A stretch of DNA of 8,379 nucleotides, from positions 1 to 8,379 of the forward strand of contig CALJLX010000009.1 of NCBI GenBank assembly GCA_937982495.1, in the 5' to 3' direction. Below the pieces are notes generated by a model that was not told the origin of the DNA, did no database searches, and worked only from the letters and a program-made list of their open reading frames with translations. Origin of the DNA: an uncultured Desulfuromonas sp. Its GTDB lineage: Bacteria; Desulfobacterota; Desulfuromonadia; Desulfuromonadales; Trichloromonadaceae. The translations under genes were made by a program, and so were the position numbers. This document shows, one piece after another, positions 1-6,538 of this stretch; the first letter of the stretch is position 1, and the number at the start of each line of letters is the position of its first letter.

Positions 1-2033
1 CGTCTCGGGCGATCGGTGATTTTCTCGGTGAAGCCGAGGAAATCATTGAAAATCTCAACAACGATCTGATCGTTCTCGACGATTGCGCGGCGCAGGGGAG
101 TTGCAATCCCGATCTGCTCAACCGGATTTTTCGTGGTGCCCATTCCCTCAAGGGGCTGGCCGGAATGTTCGGTTTCGACGACATTTCCTCGCTGGCCCAT
201 CACCTGGAAAACCTCCTCGACCATCTTCGTCTGGGCAAGGTGCCCCTGAGTAATGGACTGGTTCAGCTCTTGACGGAGGGATTCGAAACCTTGTCGCGCC
301 TGGTCGAAGGGAAGGGCGAAGACCCCGATTTCACCTTCGATGTCACGGCCATGCGACAACGGGTCGAGCAGTTTCTTGCTGGCGGAAACAGCCCGGAAGC
401 CGAGCCGGCGATGGATCGGATCGATCCGGGGATTCTCGCCGTACTCACCGAGTTCGAAGAGCACCGCCTGCGGGAAAACCTCAAGCACCGCCGGTATCTC
501 TACAAGATCAAAACGGATTTCGATCTGGCCAGCTTCGATCAGGATCTGGCCGCCTTGACCGACCTCCTCAAGAAGCAGGGGGAGGTCATCAGTACCCTGC
601 CGCTCTCCGCGGACCTGACCGACCGCATCGCCTTTCAGCTTCTTTTTGGTACCGACACCCCCGGAGGAGAACTCAGTTCCCTGATCGGCTCGGAGGTGGG
701 GGTGGAAAATCTTCTTCCGCCTCTCGACTCGCCTTCTCCTTCCCGCGAGATGGCCGCCGATTCCGGACCCGCCACCGCTTCCGATCAAGAGGCCGCCGCG
801 GAGAACGCTCCGGCGGCGGAGACTTCCGCCCGCTCCATCAGTCGTACGGTGCGGGTTGATATCGACAAACTCGACTTGCTGATGAACGTGGTCGGCGAGT
901 TGGTGCTGGCCAAGGCCGCCATCGGTCAGGTCTGCGAAAAGCTCAAAGGCGAGGGAGGGAGTGAGCTCGGGAGCGAATTGCAGAAAGCGACCCGTGTCCT
1001 GGAGCGGCGGCTGGAAGAGTTGCAGAAAGGCGTCATGGATGTCCGCATGGTGCCGGTAGCCCAGCTCTTCGATAAAATGAACCGGATCGTGCGCAAGGTC
1101 GCCAATGAACGCGGCAAGCGCATCGCCCTTGAAATCCAGGGAGCCGACACCGAATTGGACAAGCTGATCGTCGAGGATCTCTCCGATCCGCTCATGCATA
1201 TCATCCGCAACGCCATCGATCACGGCATCGAATCCCCCGAGGATCGCCGCGCCCAGGGCAAGCCCGAAAAGGGCGTGATCTGTCTGAGTGCCGCGCAAAA
1301 GGGGAACCATGTCGTCATTGAAGTGCGCGACGACGGCCGCGGCATCGACCCCGAAAAGGTTCGGCGCAAGGCCGTGGAGCGGGGGTTGATCCCGGAAACG
1401 GCCAAGCTTTCCCGGGAACAGGTCTACGATCTGCTGTTCATGGCCGGCTTCTCCACGGCGGAGACGGTGAGTGACCTCTCCGGGCGCGGGGTCGGCATGG
1501 ATGTGGTGAAGAACAATATCGCTCTGCTTTCCGGCATGATCGAGATGGAGAGCGAAGTCGGTGTCGGCACCTCGATCGCGATCACCCTGCCGATCACCCT
1601 GGCGATCATCAAGGCGCTGATTATCCGGGTCTGCGATAAAACCTATGCGATTCCCATCAATTCCGTGATGGAGACGATGATGGTCGAGGCCTCGGCGGTC
1701 CGTACCATCGAGCGCAAGGAAGTAATCGAATTGCGGGAAAGTACCCTGCCGCTGCTGTGGCTGGGGGATGTTTTCCAACTCGACACCCGTGCCGGCCGTC
1801 GCGAGCGTTTTTTCGTGGCGGTGGTCGGTTTCGCCGAAAAGAAAATCGGCATCGTCGTCGATGAACTGCTCGGCCAGCAGGATGTGGTCATCAAGTCCCT
1901 CGGCGAGTCTCTGGCCTTTGTTCGCGGCATTGCCGGCGCCGCCGATCTCGGCAACCAGAAGACCATCCTGGTCCTGGATGTCGGCGGCCTGATGAGCGAA
2001 ACCCTGCGGGGTGAATCGGCTTTCTTTGCCTGA
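1..2033 (+). CDS. cheA: Chemotaxis histidine kinase CheA, 5'-truncated by window edge
   Basis: This is the cytoplasmic histidine kinase of a chemosensory array; it autophosphorylates and passes phosphate to CheY-type regulators and CheB. The frame is open from the left edge (first full codon at position 3), giving 676 visible residues, so the true start lies upstream and the ATG at 165 is internal. Hpt domain (P1): the motif AHSLKG puts the phospho-accepting His at 141-143. A P2-like region spans roughly 430-700 and is followed by an Ala/Glu/Ser/Pro-rich linker (about 720-840). The dimerisation domain (P3) starts near 846 (MNVVGELVLAK). The ATPase domain (P4) has an N box (HIIRNAIDHGIE, about 1197-1232), a G1 box (DDGRGID, 1329-1349) and a G2 box (GRGVGMD, 1482-1502). 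The CheW-like regulatory domain (P5) occupies about 1600-2020. Every key motif is intact. It heads the visible operon, 17 nt before cheW. The family assignment is essentially certain. Confidence 0.97.
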   Translation, partial: SRAIGDFLGEAEEIIENLNNDLIVLDDCAAQGSCNPDLLNRIFRGAHSLKGLAGMFGFDDISSLAHHLENLLDHLRLGKVPLSNGLVQLLTEGFETLSRLVEGKGEDPDFTFDVTAMRQRVEQFLAGGNSPEAEPAMDRIDPGILAVLTEFEEHRLRENLKHRRYLYKIKTDFDLASFDQDLAALTDLLKKQGEVISTLPLSADLTDRIAFQLLFGTDTPGGELSSLIGSEVGVENLLPPLDSPSPSREMAADSGPATASDQEAAAENAPAAETSARSISRTVRVDIDKLDLLMNVVGELVLAKAAIGQVCEKLKGEGGSELGSELQKATRVLERRLEELQKGVMDVRMVPVAQLFDKMNRIVRKVANERGKRIALEIQGADTELDKLIVEDLSDPLMHIIRNAIDHGIESPEDRRAQGKPEKGVICLSAAQKGNHVVIEVRDDGRGIDPEKVRRKAVERGLIPETAKLSREQVYDLLFMAGFSTAETVSDLSGRGVGMDVVKNNIALLSGMIEMESEVGVGTSIAITLPITLAIIKALIIRVCDKTYAIPINSVMETMMVEASAVRTIERKEVIELRESTLPLLWLGDVFQLDTRAGRRERFFVAVVGFAEKKIGIVVDELLGQQDVVIKSLGESLAFVRGIAGAADLGNQKTILVLDVGGLMSETLRGESAFFA

Positions 2034-2040
2034 ACGACGG

Positions 2041-2045
2041 GGAGG
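2041..2045 (+). promoter_or_regulatory. Ribosome binding site for first cheW
   Basis: GGAGG lies 5 nt before the GTG at 2051 and supports that non-ATG start. It sits in the 17-nt gap after the cheA stop codon. Confidence 0.75.
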
Positions 2046-2050
2046 GTGGC

Positions 2051-2692
2051 GTGAGCGACAAAAAAGACGAAAAAGCCTCCGCGCAATCGCACAACCCGGC
2101 GGCCGAGGGTCATCTTCCCGCCGTTTACGAGGGGGGATCCGATAGCGGCGGCAGGGGTTCGGACGCGGCCATCGAGGCGTTGTTCGTCTCGCCTTACCGG
2201 ATCGACCGGGTTCGGGATCTCGGCAACATCGAGGAGCGTTCGGATAGGCTCGGTTTCTCCGAGCAGGATCATCAATGGCTGACCTTCTTGCTGCAGGGAG
2301 AGGAATATGCCATGGATATCGAAACCGTCAACGAAATCATCAAGCCCCGGGAAATTACCGATATTCCGCGAGTTCCCGATTTTATCCTGGGGATCGTTTC
2401 GTTGCGCGGGATCGTCGTGCCGGTTTACGATCTGGCGCGGCGCCTCAATCTCGGCAAGATAGAAGTCGGTCCCCAGTCCCGGATCATCGTCTGTCATTAC
2501 GGCGACGGCCTGATCGGCCTGCTGGTCGACAGCATCGCCCAGGTGGTGCGCCTCAACGAACGCAAAATTGAAGTGCCTCCGGCCATGCTTTCCGGGCTCG
2601 ACCGGGATTTCGTCGCCGGTATCGGCCGCTTTCAGGGGCGGATGCTCATTCTTTTACAATTACACAATGTGTTGAATCCGGAATTGGTCTGA
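2051..2692 (+). CDS. cheW: CheW adaptor protein with long N-terminal extension
   Basis: CheW adaptors link chemoreceptors to the P5 domain of CheA. The protein has 213 residues, longer than a usual CheW of about 150-170. The CheW domain begins near residue 74 (QWLTFLLQGEEYAMDI) and runs to the C-terminus. It has the conserved core SLRG (117-120; Arg119 corresponds to the receptor/kinase-interface Arg of the family), the PVYDL strand and the late GIGRF / LILLQ segment. Residues 1-40 are low-complexity and polar (Ser, Gly, Glu, Lys), probably disordered. Residues 41-72 include a more hydrophobic stretch (IEALFVSPYRIDRVRDL) of unknown role. The start is GTG with GGAGG 5 nt upstream. An initiation inside the extension would give a standard-size CheW, but I see no better ribosome site there. 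The gene lies between cheA and the response regulator in the same operon. Family is certain; the function of the extension is unknown. Confidence 0.95.
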   Translation: MSDKKDEKASAQSHNPAAEGHLPAVYEGGSDSGGRGSDAAIEALFVSPYRIDRVRDLGNIEERSDRLGFSEQDHQWLTFLLQGEEYAMDIETVNEIIKPREITDIPRVPDFILGIVSLRGIVVPVYDLARRLNLGKIEVGPQSRIIVCHYGDGLIGLLVDSIAQVVRLNERKIEVPPAMLSGLDRDFVAGIGRFQGRMLILLQLHNVLNPELV

Positions 2693-2701
2693 TTCATGGG
2701 G

Positions 2702-2708
2702 AAAGGAG
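2702..2708 (+). promoter_or_regulatory. Ribosome binding site for CheY-like regulator
   Basis: AAAGGAG lies 7 nt before the GTG at 2716 and fixes that start in the 23-nt gap after the first cheW. Confidence 0.75.
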
Positions 2709-2715
2709 TCACCGG

Positions 2716-3087
2716 GTGAATAAGAAAAAGATCCTGATCGTCGAAGACGAGGAAAGCCTCTTGAAACTGGAGAGCATCTTGCTGATTTCCAAGGGCTTCG
2801 AGGTGAAAGGGGTGCCCAACGGGCGGGCCGCGCTGGAGGCGGTCGCCGAGGACAAGCCGGATCTGGTTTTGCTGGACATCATGCTCCCGGAAATCGACGG
2901 GTTCGAGGTCTGCCGGCAACTCAAGAGCGATCCGGCCACCCGTCACATTCCGGTGATCATGCTCACCGCCAAGAAGAGCCGCGAGGATATGGTGCGCGGC
3001 GAGAAGGTCGGTGCCGACTGGTATATCACCAAGCCTTTCAAGTCGGCCATGGTCATTGAAACCATCCAGAGGTTCCTGGCCAAATGA
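2716..3087 (+). CDS. Single-domain response regulator (CheY-like REC protein)
   Basis: This is a stand-alone receiver domain of 123 residues with no output domain. It probably takes phosphate from the CheA encoded just upstream. All receiver landmarks are present: acidic pocket Glu10-Asp11, phospho-acceptor Asp54 (LLDIMLP), switch Thr84 (IMLTAKK), aromatic Tyr103 and invariant Lys106 (ITKPF). Trp102 replaces the acidic residue often seen in the GAD-D-Y motif. The GTG start is supported by AAAGGAG 7 nt upstream. The stop codon overlaps the ATG of the second cheW (ATGA), implying translational coupling. It could be a motor-binding CheY, a phosphate sink, or a regulator of another output such as type IV pili; the sequence alone does not decide, so I give no gene symbol. 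REC-domain identity is certain. Confidence 0.94.
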   Translation: MNKKKILIVEDEESLLKLESILLISKGFEVKGVPNGRAALEAVAEDKPDLVLLDIMLPEIDGFEVCRQLKSDPATRHIPVIMLTAKKSREDMVRGEKVGADWYITKPFKSAMVIETIQRFLAK

Positions 3088-3584
3088 GTCTTTCCGCCCT
3101 GACCCGTCACGATCCCCAGGAACGGCGGCTGCGCCAGGAGATCCAGTTGGCCTGTTTCCGACTGGGGACGGAGATGTACGCCATCGATATCATGCGCATC
3201 AAGGAGATCATCCGCCCCCAGAAGCTGACCGCCGTACCCAGGGCGCCGGTCTTTGTCGAGGGCATGATCAATCTGCGCGGGACGGTTTTGCCGGTCATCG
3301 ACCTGGGCAAGCGTTTCGGTTTGCCGGCACTCCCGGTCGATCGGCGCTCCCGAGTCATTATCTGCGCCGTTTTCGACCGTTTTGTCGGGATTCTCGTCGA
3401 AGAGGTGTCGGAAGTGCGCCGTTATACCCGCCAGGAGATCAAATCCCCTCCCGAATTCGTCAAGGGGCGCGAGTCGGAATTTTTTTTCGCGGTTTGCCAG
3501 AGGGAGGATGATTTGGTGATGGTCATCGATCTGGAAAAACTCTTTTCAACGGACGAAATTTTTCATCTGTCAGAGCTTCAATAG
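3084..3584 (+). CDS. cheW: Second CheW adaptor protein
   Basis: This second adaptor between receptors and CheA has 166 residues, the normal size of the family. The CheW domain covers almost the whole protein from about residue 20 (IQLACFRLGTEMYAID). It has the conserved NLRG core (63-66, Arg65), the LPVIDLGKRFG strand and the late GILVEEV segment. It differs clearly from the first CheW: it has no N-terminal extension, and it ends in a short acidic tail after the final VIDLEKLF helix. The ATG overlaps the response-regulator stop codon by 4 nt. The purine-rich AGAGG upstream is rather distant (11 nt), so translation probably depends on coupling to the upstream gene. Two distinct CheWs in one operon suggest different receptor sets or different positions in the array lattice; that is inference. 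Confidence 0.95.
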   Translation: MSLSALTRHDPQERRLRQEIQLACFRLGTEMYAIDIMRIKEIIRPQKLTAVPRAPVFVEGMINLRGTVLPVIDLGKRFGLPALPVDRRSRVIICAVFDRFVGILVEEVSEVRRYTRQEIKSPPEFVKGRESEFFFAVCQREDDLVMVIDLEKLFSTDEIFHLSELQ

Positions 3585-3598
3585 AATTCGTGGCGTCA

Positions 3599-3613
3599 GG
3601 CCGGAAATCGGCC
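3599..3613 (+). other. Small inverted repeat in the cheW-HEAT gap
   Basis: GGCCG and CGGCC form a perfect 5-bp stem around the loop GAAAT. It sits in the 65-nt gap (3585-3649), the longest non-coding stretch of the window. No U-run follows, so it is not a convincing intrinsic terminator. It might weakly attenuate transcription or protect mRNA ends, or be chance in GC-rich DNA. I see no credible promoter boxes in the gap. Confidence 0.25.
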
Positions 3614-3637
3614 GTTGGCCCGTCGCGCTTCTAGGGC

Positions 3638-3642
3638 AAGGA
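3638..3642 (+). promoter_or_regulatory. Ribosome binding site for HEAT-repeat gene
   Basis: AAGGA lies 7 nt before the GTG at 3650 and supports that codon as the start. Confidence 0.65.
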
Positions 3643-3649
3643 CTTTTGC

Positions 3650-5656
3650 GTGGATATAGCGGAACTTCTGGGGAAAAAACTCGAATCCGGCGATGAGGAG
3701 GCACGGATTCAGGCGGTTCGGGATCTGGCCGGCCTCGGCATGCACCTGCCTATGGCGCTTCTTTATCGGGCGATGGGGGATGTGAGCTGGCGGGTGCGCA
3801 AGGAGGCGTCGGAGACCTTTCTCGGTCTGCCCCGGGCCGGAGAACTGGCCGGGGACATCGTTGAACTGCTCCATGCCCAGGACAATGCCGGGTTGCGCAA
3901 CGTCGGCGTCGATATCCTGGTGCGGCTTGGCGCCCGGGCGTTGCCGGTTCTGCATGAGGAACTCGCCTGCTCCGATCCCGATGTGCGCAAGTTTGTCCTC
4001 GATATCCTGGGGGAGATCGGTGACCCGGCAAGTCTGGCGGTCATGACCGGGGCTCTTGCCGACGGCGACGGCAACGTCCGCGCCGCGGCGGCGGAGAATC
4101 TCGGGAAGTTACGGCATGGCGAGGCGCTCGTGCCGCTGCTCGAAGCGATGGAAGAAACGGATCTGCTCATGCGTTTCACCATCCTCGAAGCCTTGGGACG
4201 CATTGGCCACCCGATTCCCTTCGAGCGCATCAGTCGCTACGCCGAAGATCCCTTGCTGCGCAAGGCTCTTTTCGACTGTCTCGGACAGATCGGCATGGCC
4301 GCCGGCGCGCCGCTCTTAGCTTCAGGCCTGAATGATCGCATGCGCAATGTTCGCGAGGCGGCGGTACTTTCCTTGGAAACTCTTTATCGCAACCATCCCC
4401 AGGCTGTGGCGGAAGCCTTGGCCCGTGAGCCCGCGGCCGCGGATCAGGCTCTGGCCGAGGGTCTGGATTCCCCTCGCATGCCGGTGGTTCACGCCGCCTT
4501 ACGCCTCGTTCCTCTCGTTTCCGCCCGCCGCTGTCTCGATCGACTTCTTCCCTGGCTGGCGGACGAGGAACTCGGGCGGGAGGCCGCCGGGGCCATTCTG
4601 TCCCTGGGGCGACCGGCGGTCGTTTCCTTGCTTCGGGAGTGGCCGCGCCAGACCGCGCGGATGCAGGCCTATCTTTGCTATCTGGCGGCGGAGACGGGGG
4701 CCGAAGAAGCGATCGAACCCCTCCTCGGCGCCCTGGAATCGGATCACCAGGAACTGGTTCTGGCCGCTGCCCACGCCCTTGGTCATCTCAAGGTTGTCGC
4801 CGCCTTGCCGGCATTGACGCGGATTCTTCGGGAGGCAGACGCCGAACCCCGGCGAGTCGCCCAGGAAGCACTCGGTGCCCTGGCCGAAACCTATCCGGAA
4901 GAGCTTCTCGCCGTTCTCTCTCCGCTGATGGAGGACCCCGCCGCCGAGACTCGCATGGCGGCCATCGCGGTTTTGGGAAAGGGCAGCTTCCGCATTATCA
5001 AGCCGATGGTCTTTCTGGCCCTGAAGGACGATTCCTCCGAGGTTCGTCGATCGGCCGTGGCCGCCCTGGGGAGCAATCCCGATATCGAACAGCTCGACGC
5101 CCTGGTTTTGGCTCTGACCGACGAGGACGCCGATGTCCGCCGGGTTGGCGCCGAGGTGCTGGGCGGGTTGAAGGATCGCCGTGCCGTCGACGCCTTGGCC
5201 TTGGCCCTTCACGACGAAGATCCTTGGGTTCGGGCCACGGTCACCCGTGCCATCGGCCACATCGGGACGGACCGGGCCGGTACTCTGATTCGCGAAGCTT
5301 GGGGAGATCCGGTGGGGCTGGTCTGTATCGCCGCTCTCGAAGCCTGGTTCGCTTTCGATCCCAACGGCGCCTTCCCGCAACTGATCGCGTCACTCTATCA
5401 TGGCGACGAAGAGGTTGTCGGCGCCGCCCTCGCCCTGCTGGTGAAGACCGGGCGCCAGGACTGGCTTCCGGCCATGGCCGAGGTTCTGATCAATCATGAT
5501 CATTGGGAGGTCCGACTGCGTTTCGCGCAGGCCCTGGAACAACTCAAGAGCACGACTTGCCGCGAACTGGTTGAAAACCGCTTGCTGGTCGAAGGGGAAG
5601 GCCTGGTCCGCGCCCAGTTGGAACAGACCCTGGAATCTCTCGGGGGGGAGGGCTAG
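3650..5656 (+). CDS. Large HEAT-repeat protein of the chemosensory operon
   Basis: This 668-residue protein is built almost entirely of tandem HEAT / PBS-lyase-like helical repeats. Such solenoids normally act as protein-binding scaffolds rather than enzymes. Repeats recognisable by the D-x-x-VR-x-x-A...LG pattern include those near residues 44-58 (VSWRVRKEA), 108-124 (SDPDVRK...LGEIG), 138-154 (GNVRAAAAENLG), 228-245 (RNVREAA), 364-380, 396-411, 428-444, 459-475 (SSEVRRSAVAALG), 490-507 (DADVRRVGAEVLG) and 521-538 (EDPWVRATVTRAIG), plus a C-terminal one near 617-633 (WEVRLRFAQALEQL). The middle (about 250-350) is more degenerate. There is no signal peptide, transmembrane segment or recognised catalytic domain, so it is probably cytoplasmic. 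The start is GTG with AAGGA 7 nt upstream. It lies 65 nt after cheW and 3 nt before cheR. A scaffold or regulator of the kinase array or of CheR/CheB is plausible but unproven. Repeat class is certain; function is unknown. Confidence 0.9.
   Translation: MDIAELLGKKLESGDEEARIQAVRDLAGLGMHLPMALLYRAMGDVSWRVRKEASETFLGLPRAGELAGDIVELLHAQDNAGLRNVGVDILVRLGARALPVLHEELACSDPDVRKFVLDILGEIGDPASLAVMTGALADGDGNVRAAAAENLGKLRHGEALVPLLEAMEETDLLMRFTILEALGRIGHPIPFERISRYAEDPLLRKALFDCLGQIGMAAGAPLLASGLNDRMRNVREAAVLSLETLYRNHPQAVAEALAREPAAADQALAEGLDSPRMPVVHAALRLVPLVSARRCLDRLLPWLADEELGREAAGAILSLGRPAVVSLLREWPRQTARMQAYLCYLAAETGAEEAIEPLLGALESDHQELVLAAAHALGHLKVVAALPALTRILREADAEPRRVAQEALGALAETYPEELLAVLSPLMEDPAAETRMAAIAVLGKGSFRIIKPMVFLALKDDSSEVRRSAVAALGSNPDIEQLDALVLALTDEDADVRRVGAEVLGGLKDRRAVDALALALHDEDPWVRATVTRAIGHIGTDRAGTLIREAWGDPVGLVCIAALEAWFAFDPNGAFPQLIASLYHGDEEVVGAALALLVKTGRQDWLPAMAEVLINHDHWEVRLRFAQALEQLKSTTCRELVENRLLVEGEGLVRAQLEQTLESLGGEG
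5647..5652 (+). promoter_or_regulatory. Ribosome binding site deciding the cheR start
   Basis: GGAGGG lies 7 nt before the GTG at 5660 and overlaps the last codons of the HEAT gene. The alternative in-frame ATG at 5687 has no purine-rich site in front of it, so the GTG is preferred. Confidence 0.7.
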
Positions 5657-5659
5657 GCC

Positions 5660-6538
5660 GTGCTCTTTCTCACCCCTGAAATTTCCATGAGCGACGAAGA
5701 GTTCCGGCAGCTCAAGGATCTCGTCTATGCCCACAGTGGCCTTCATTTCGGCCCGGATTCCAAATATCTGCTCGAACGCCGCCTGGGCAAGCGGCTGCAG
5801 ACTCTGCAGCTCAAAAGCTTCAAGGATTATTACTACTATCTGCGTTACCATAAGAACAAGGATGATGAATTCACCGAAGTCATCAACACCCTGACCACCA
5901 ACGAAACCTATTTTTTTCGGGAAGACTTTCAGCTGAAGACCTTCGTCAAGGAGATCTTGCCGGAGATCCGCGCGAAGAAAGATCAGGTCGGCGATAAAAA
6001 AATCCGTATCTGGAGCGCCGGTTGTTCCAGCGGCGAGGAGCCTTATACCATCGCCATGCTGATTCTCGACCAGGGGCTGTTTGATGGCTGGCAGGTCGAC
6101 ATTGTCGGCACGGACATCAGCCAGCGGGTACTGCAGATCGCCCGCAAGGGGATTTACGGACAATCTTCCTTCCGCTCCACCGATGCCCGCTACCTGAAAA
6201 AGTATTTCACCGAGGTCGACGGCAAATATCGGATCAACGATCAGATCAAGAACCTCGTCTCCATCAGCCACCTGAATCTCTTCGACTTTCCCCGGGTCGC
6301 CCTGCTCGGCAAGGTCGATGTCATCTTTTGCCGTAACGTCATCATCTACTTCGACCTTCCGGCCAAAAAGAAGGTCATCGACAGTTTTTACTCCCGCCTC
6401 AAGCCGGAAGGGTTTCTGCTGCTGGGACACTCCGAATCGCTGATGAACATCACGACCTCCTTCGCCTTGCGCCACTTTCAGCATGACATGGTCTATCAGC
6501 GCCCGGCCCTGAACTTTACTTCGGGAGAGCGGCCATGA
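5660..6538 (+). CDS. cheR: Chemoreceptor glutamate methyltransferase CheR
   Basis: CheR transfers a methyl group from S-adenosylmethionine to glutamates of chemoreceptors, which allows adaptation. The 292-residue protein has a helical CheR N-terminal domain (about 12-85) and a Rossmann methyltransferase domain (about 90-285). Diagnostic motifs are NETYFFR (81-87), the SAM-binding SAGCSSGEEPY (119-129), GTDIS (150-154), FCRNVIIYF (223-231) and GHSESL (256-261). Length is normal for the family, and no C-terminal TPR or extra domain is present. The GTG start is chosen because GGAGGG lies 7 nt upstream; an ATG ten codons in (5687) lacks such a site. It is only 3 nt from the HEAT gene and overlaps cheB by 4 nt (ATGA), so it is surely co-translated with both. 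No frameshift or missing motif was seen. Confidence 0.97.
   Translation: MLFLTPEISMSDEEFRQLKDLVYAHSGLHFGPDSKYLLERRLGKRLQTLQLKSFKDYYYYLRYHKNKDDEFTEVINTLTTNETYFFREDFQLKTFVKEILPEIRAKKDQVGDKKIRIWSAGCSSGEEPYTIAMLILDQGLFDGWQVDIVGTDISQRVLQIARKGIYGQSSFRSTDARYLKKYFTEVDGKYRINDQIKNLVSISHLNLFDFPRVALLGKVDVIFCRNVIIYFDLPAKKKVIDSFYSRLKPEGFLLLGHSESLMNITTSFALRHFQHDMVYQRPALNFTSGERP

Noticed and set aside
165..167. ATG at 165 as the start of cheA
   Set aside because: The frame is open to the left edge, and the Hpt phospho-accepting His (141-143) lies upstream of this codon, so the true start is outside the window.
1643..2497. Minus-strand 284-codon open frame across the cheA-cheW junction
   Set aside because: It lies opposite the CheA P5 domain and the CheW core, has no recognisable domain, and is best explained as a shadow.
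2696..2719. Seven-codon ATG mini-ORF whose TGA overlaps the GTG start of the response regulator
   Set aside because: It has no ribosome site of its own and contains the ribosome site of the next gene. A leader peptide cannot be supported.
4499..5499. Overlapping open frames of 293 (minus) and 286 (plus) codons inside the HEAT gene
   Set aside because: Their translations are rich in Gly, Arg, Ser and Pro without a fold, typical of shadow frames in GC-rich repeat-protein DNA. The HEAT frame explains the region fully.
5488..5503. Palindrome-like GATCA-rich stretch
   Set aside because: It lies inside the HEAT coding sequence, where it encodes a normal segment, and has no repeat or site context. 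It is likely chance.
5687..5689. Alternative ATG start for cheR
   Set aside because: No purine-rich site lies in front of it, whereas the GTG at 5660 has GGAGGG at 7 nt.
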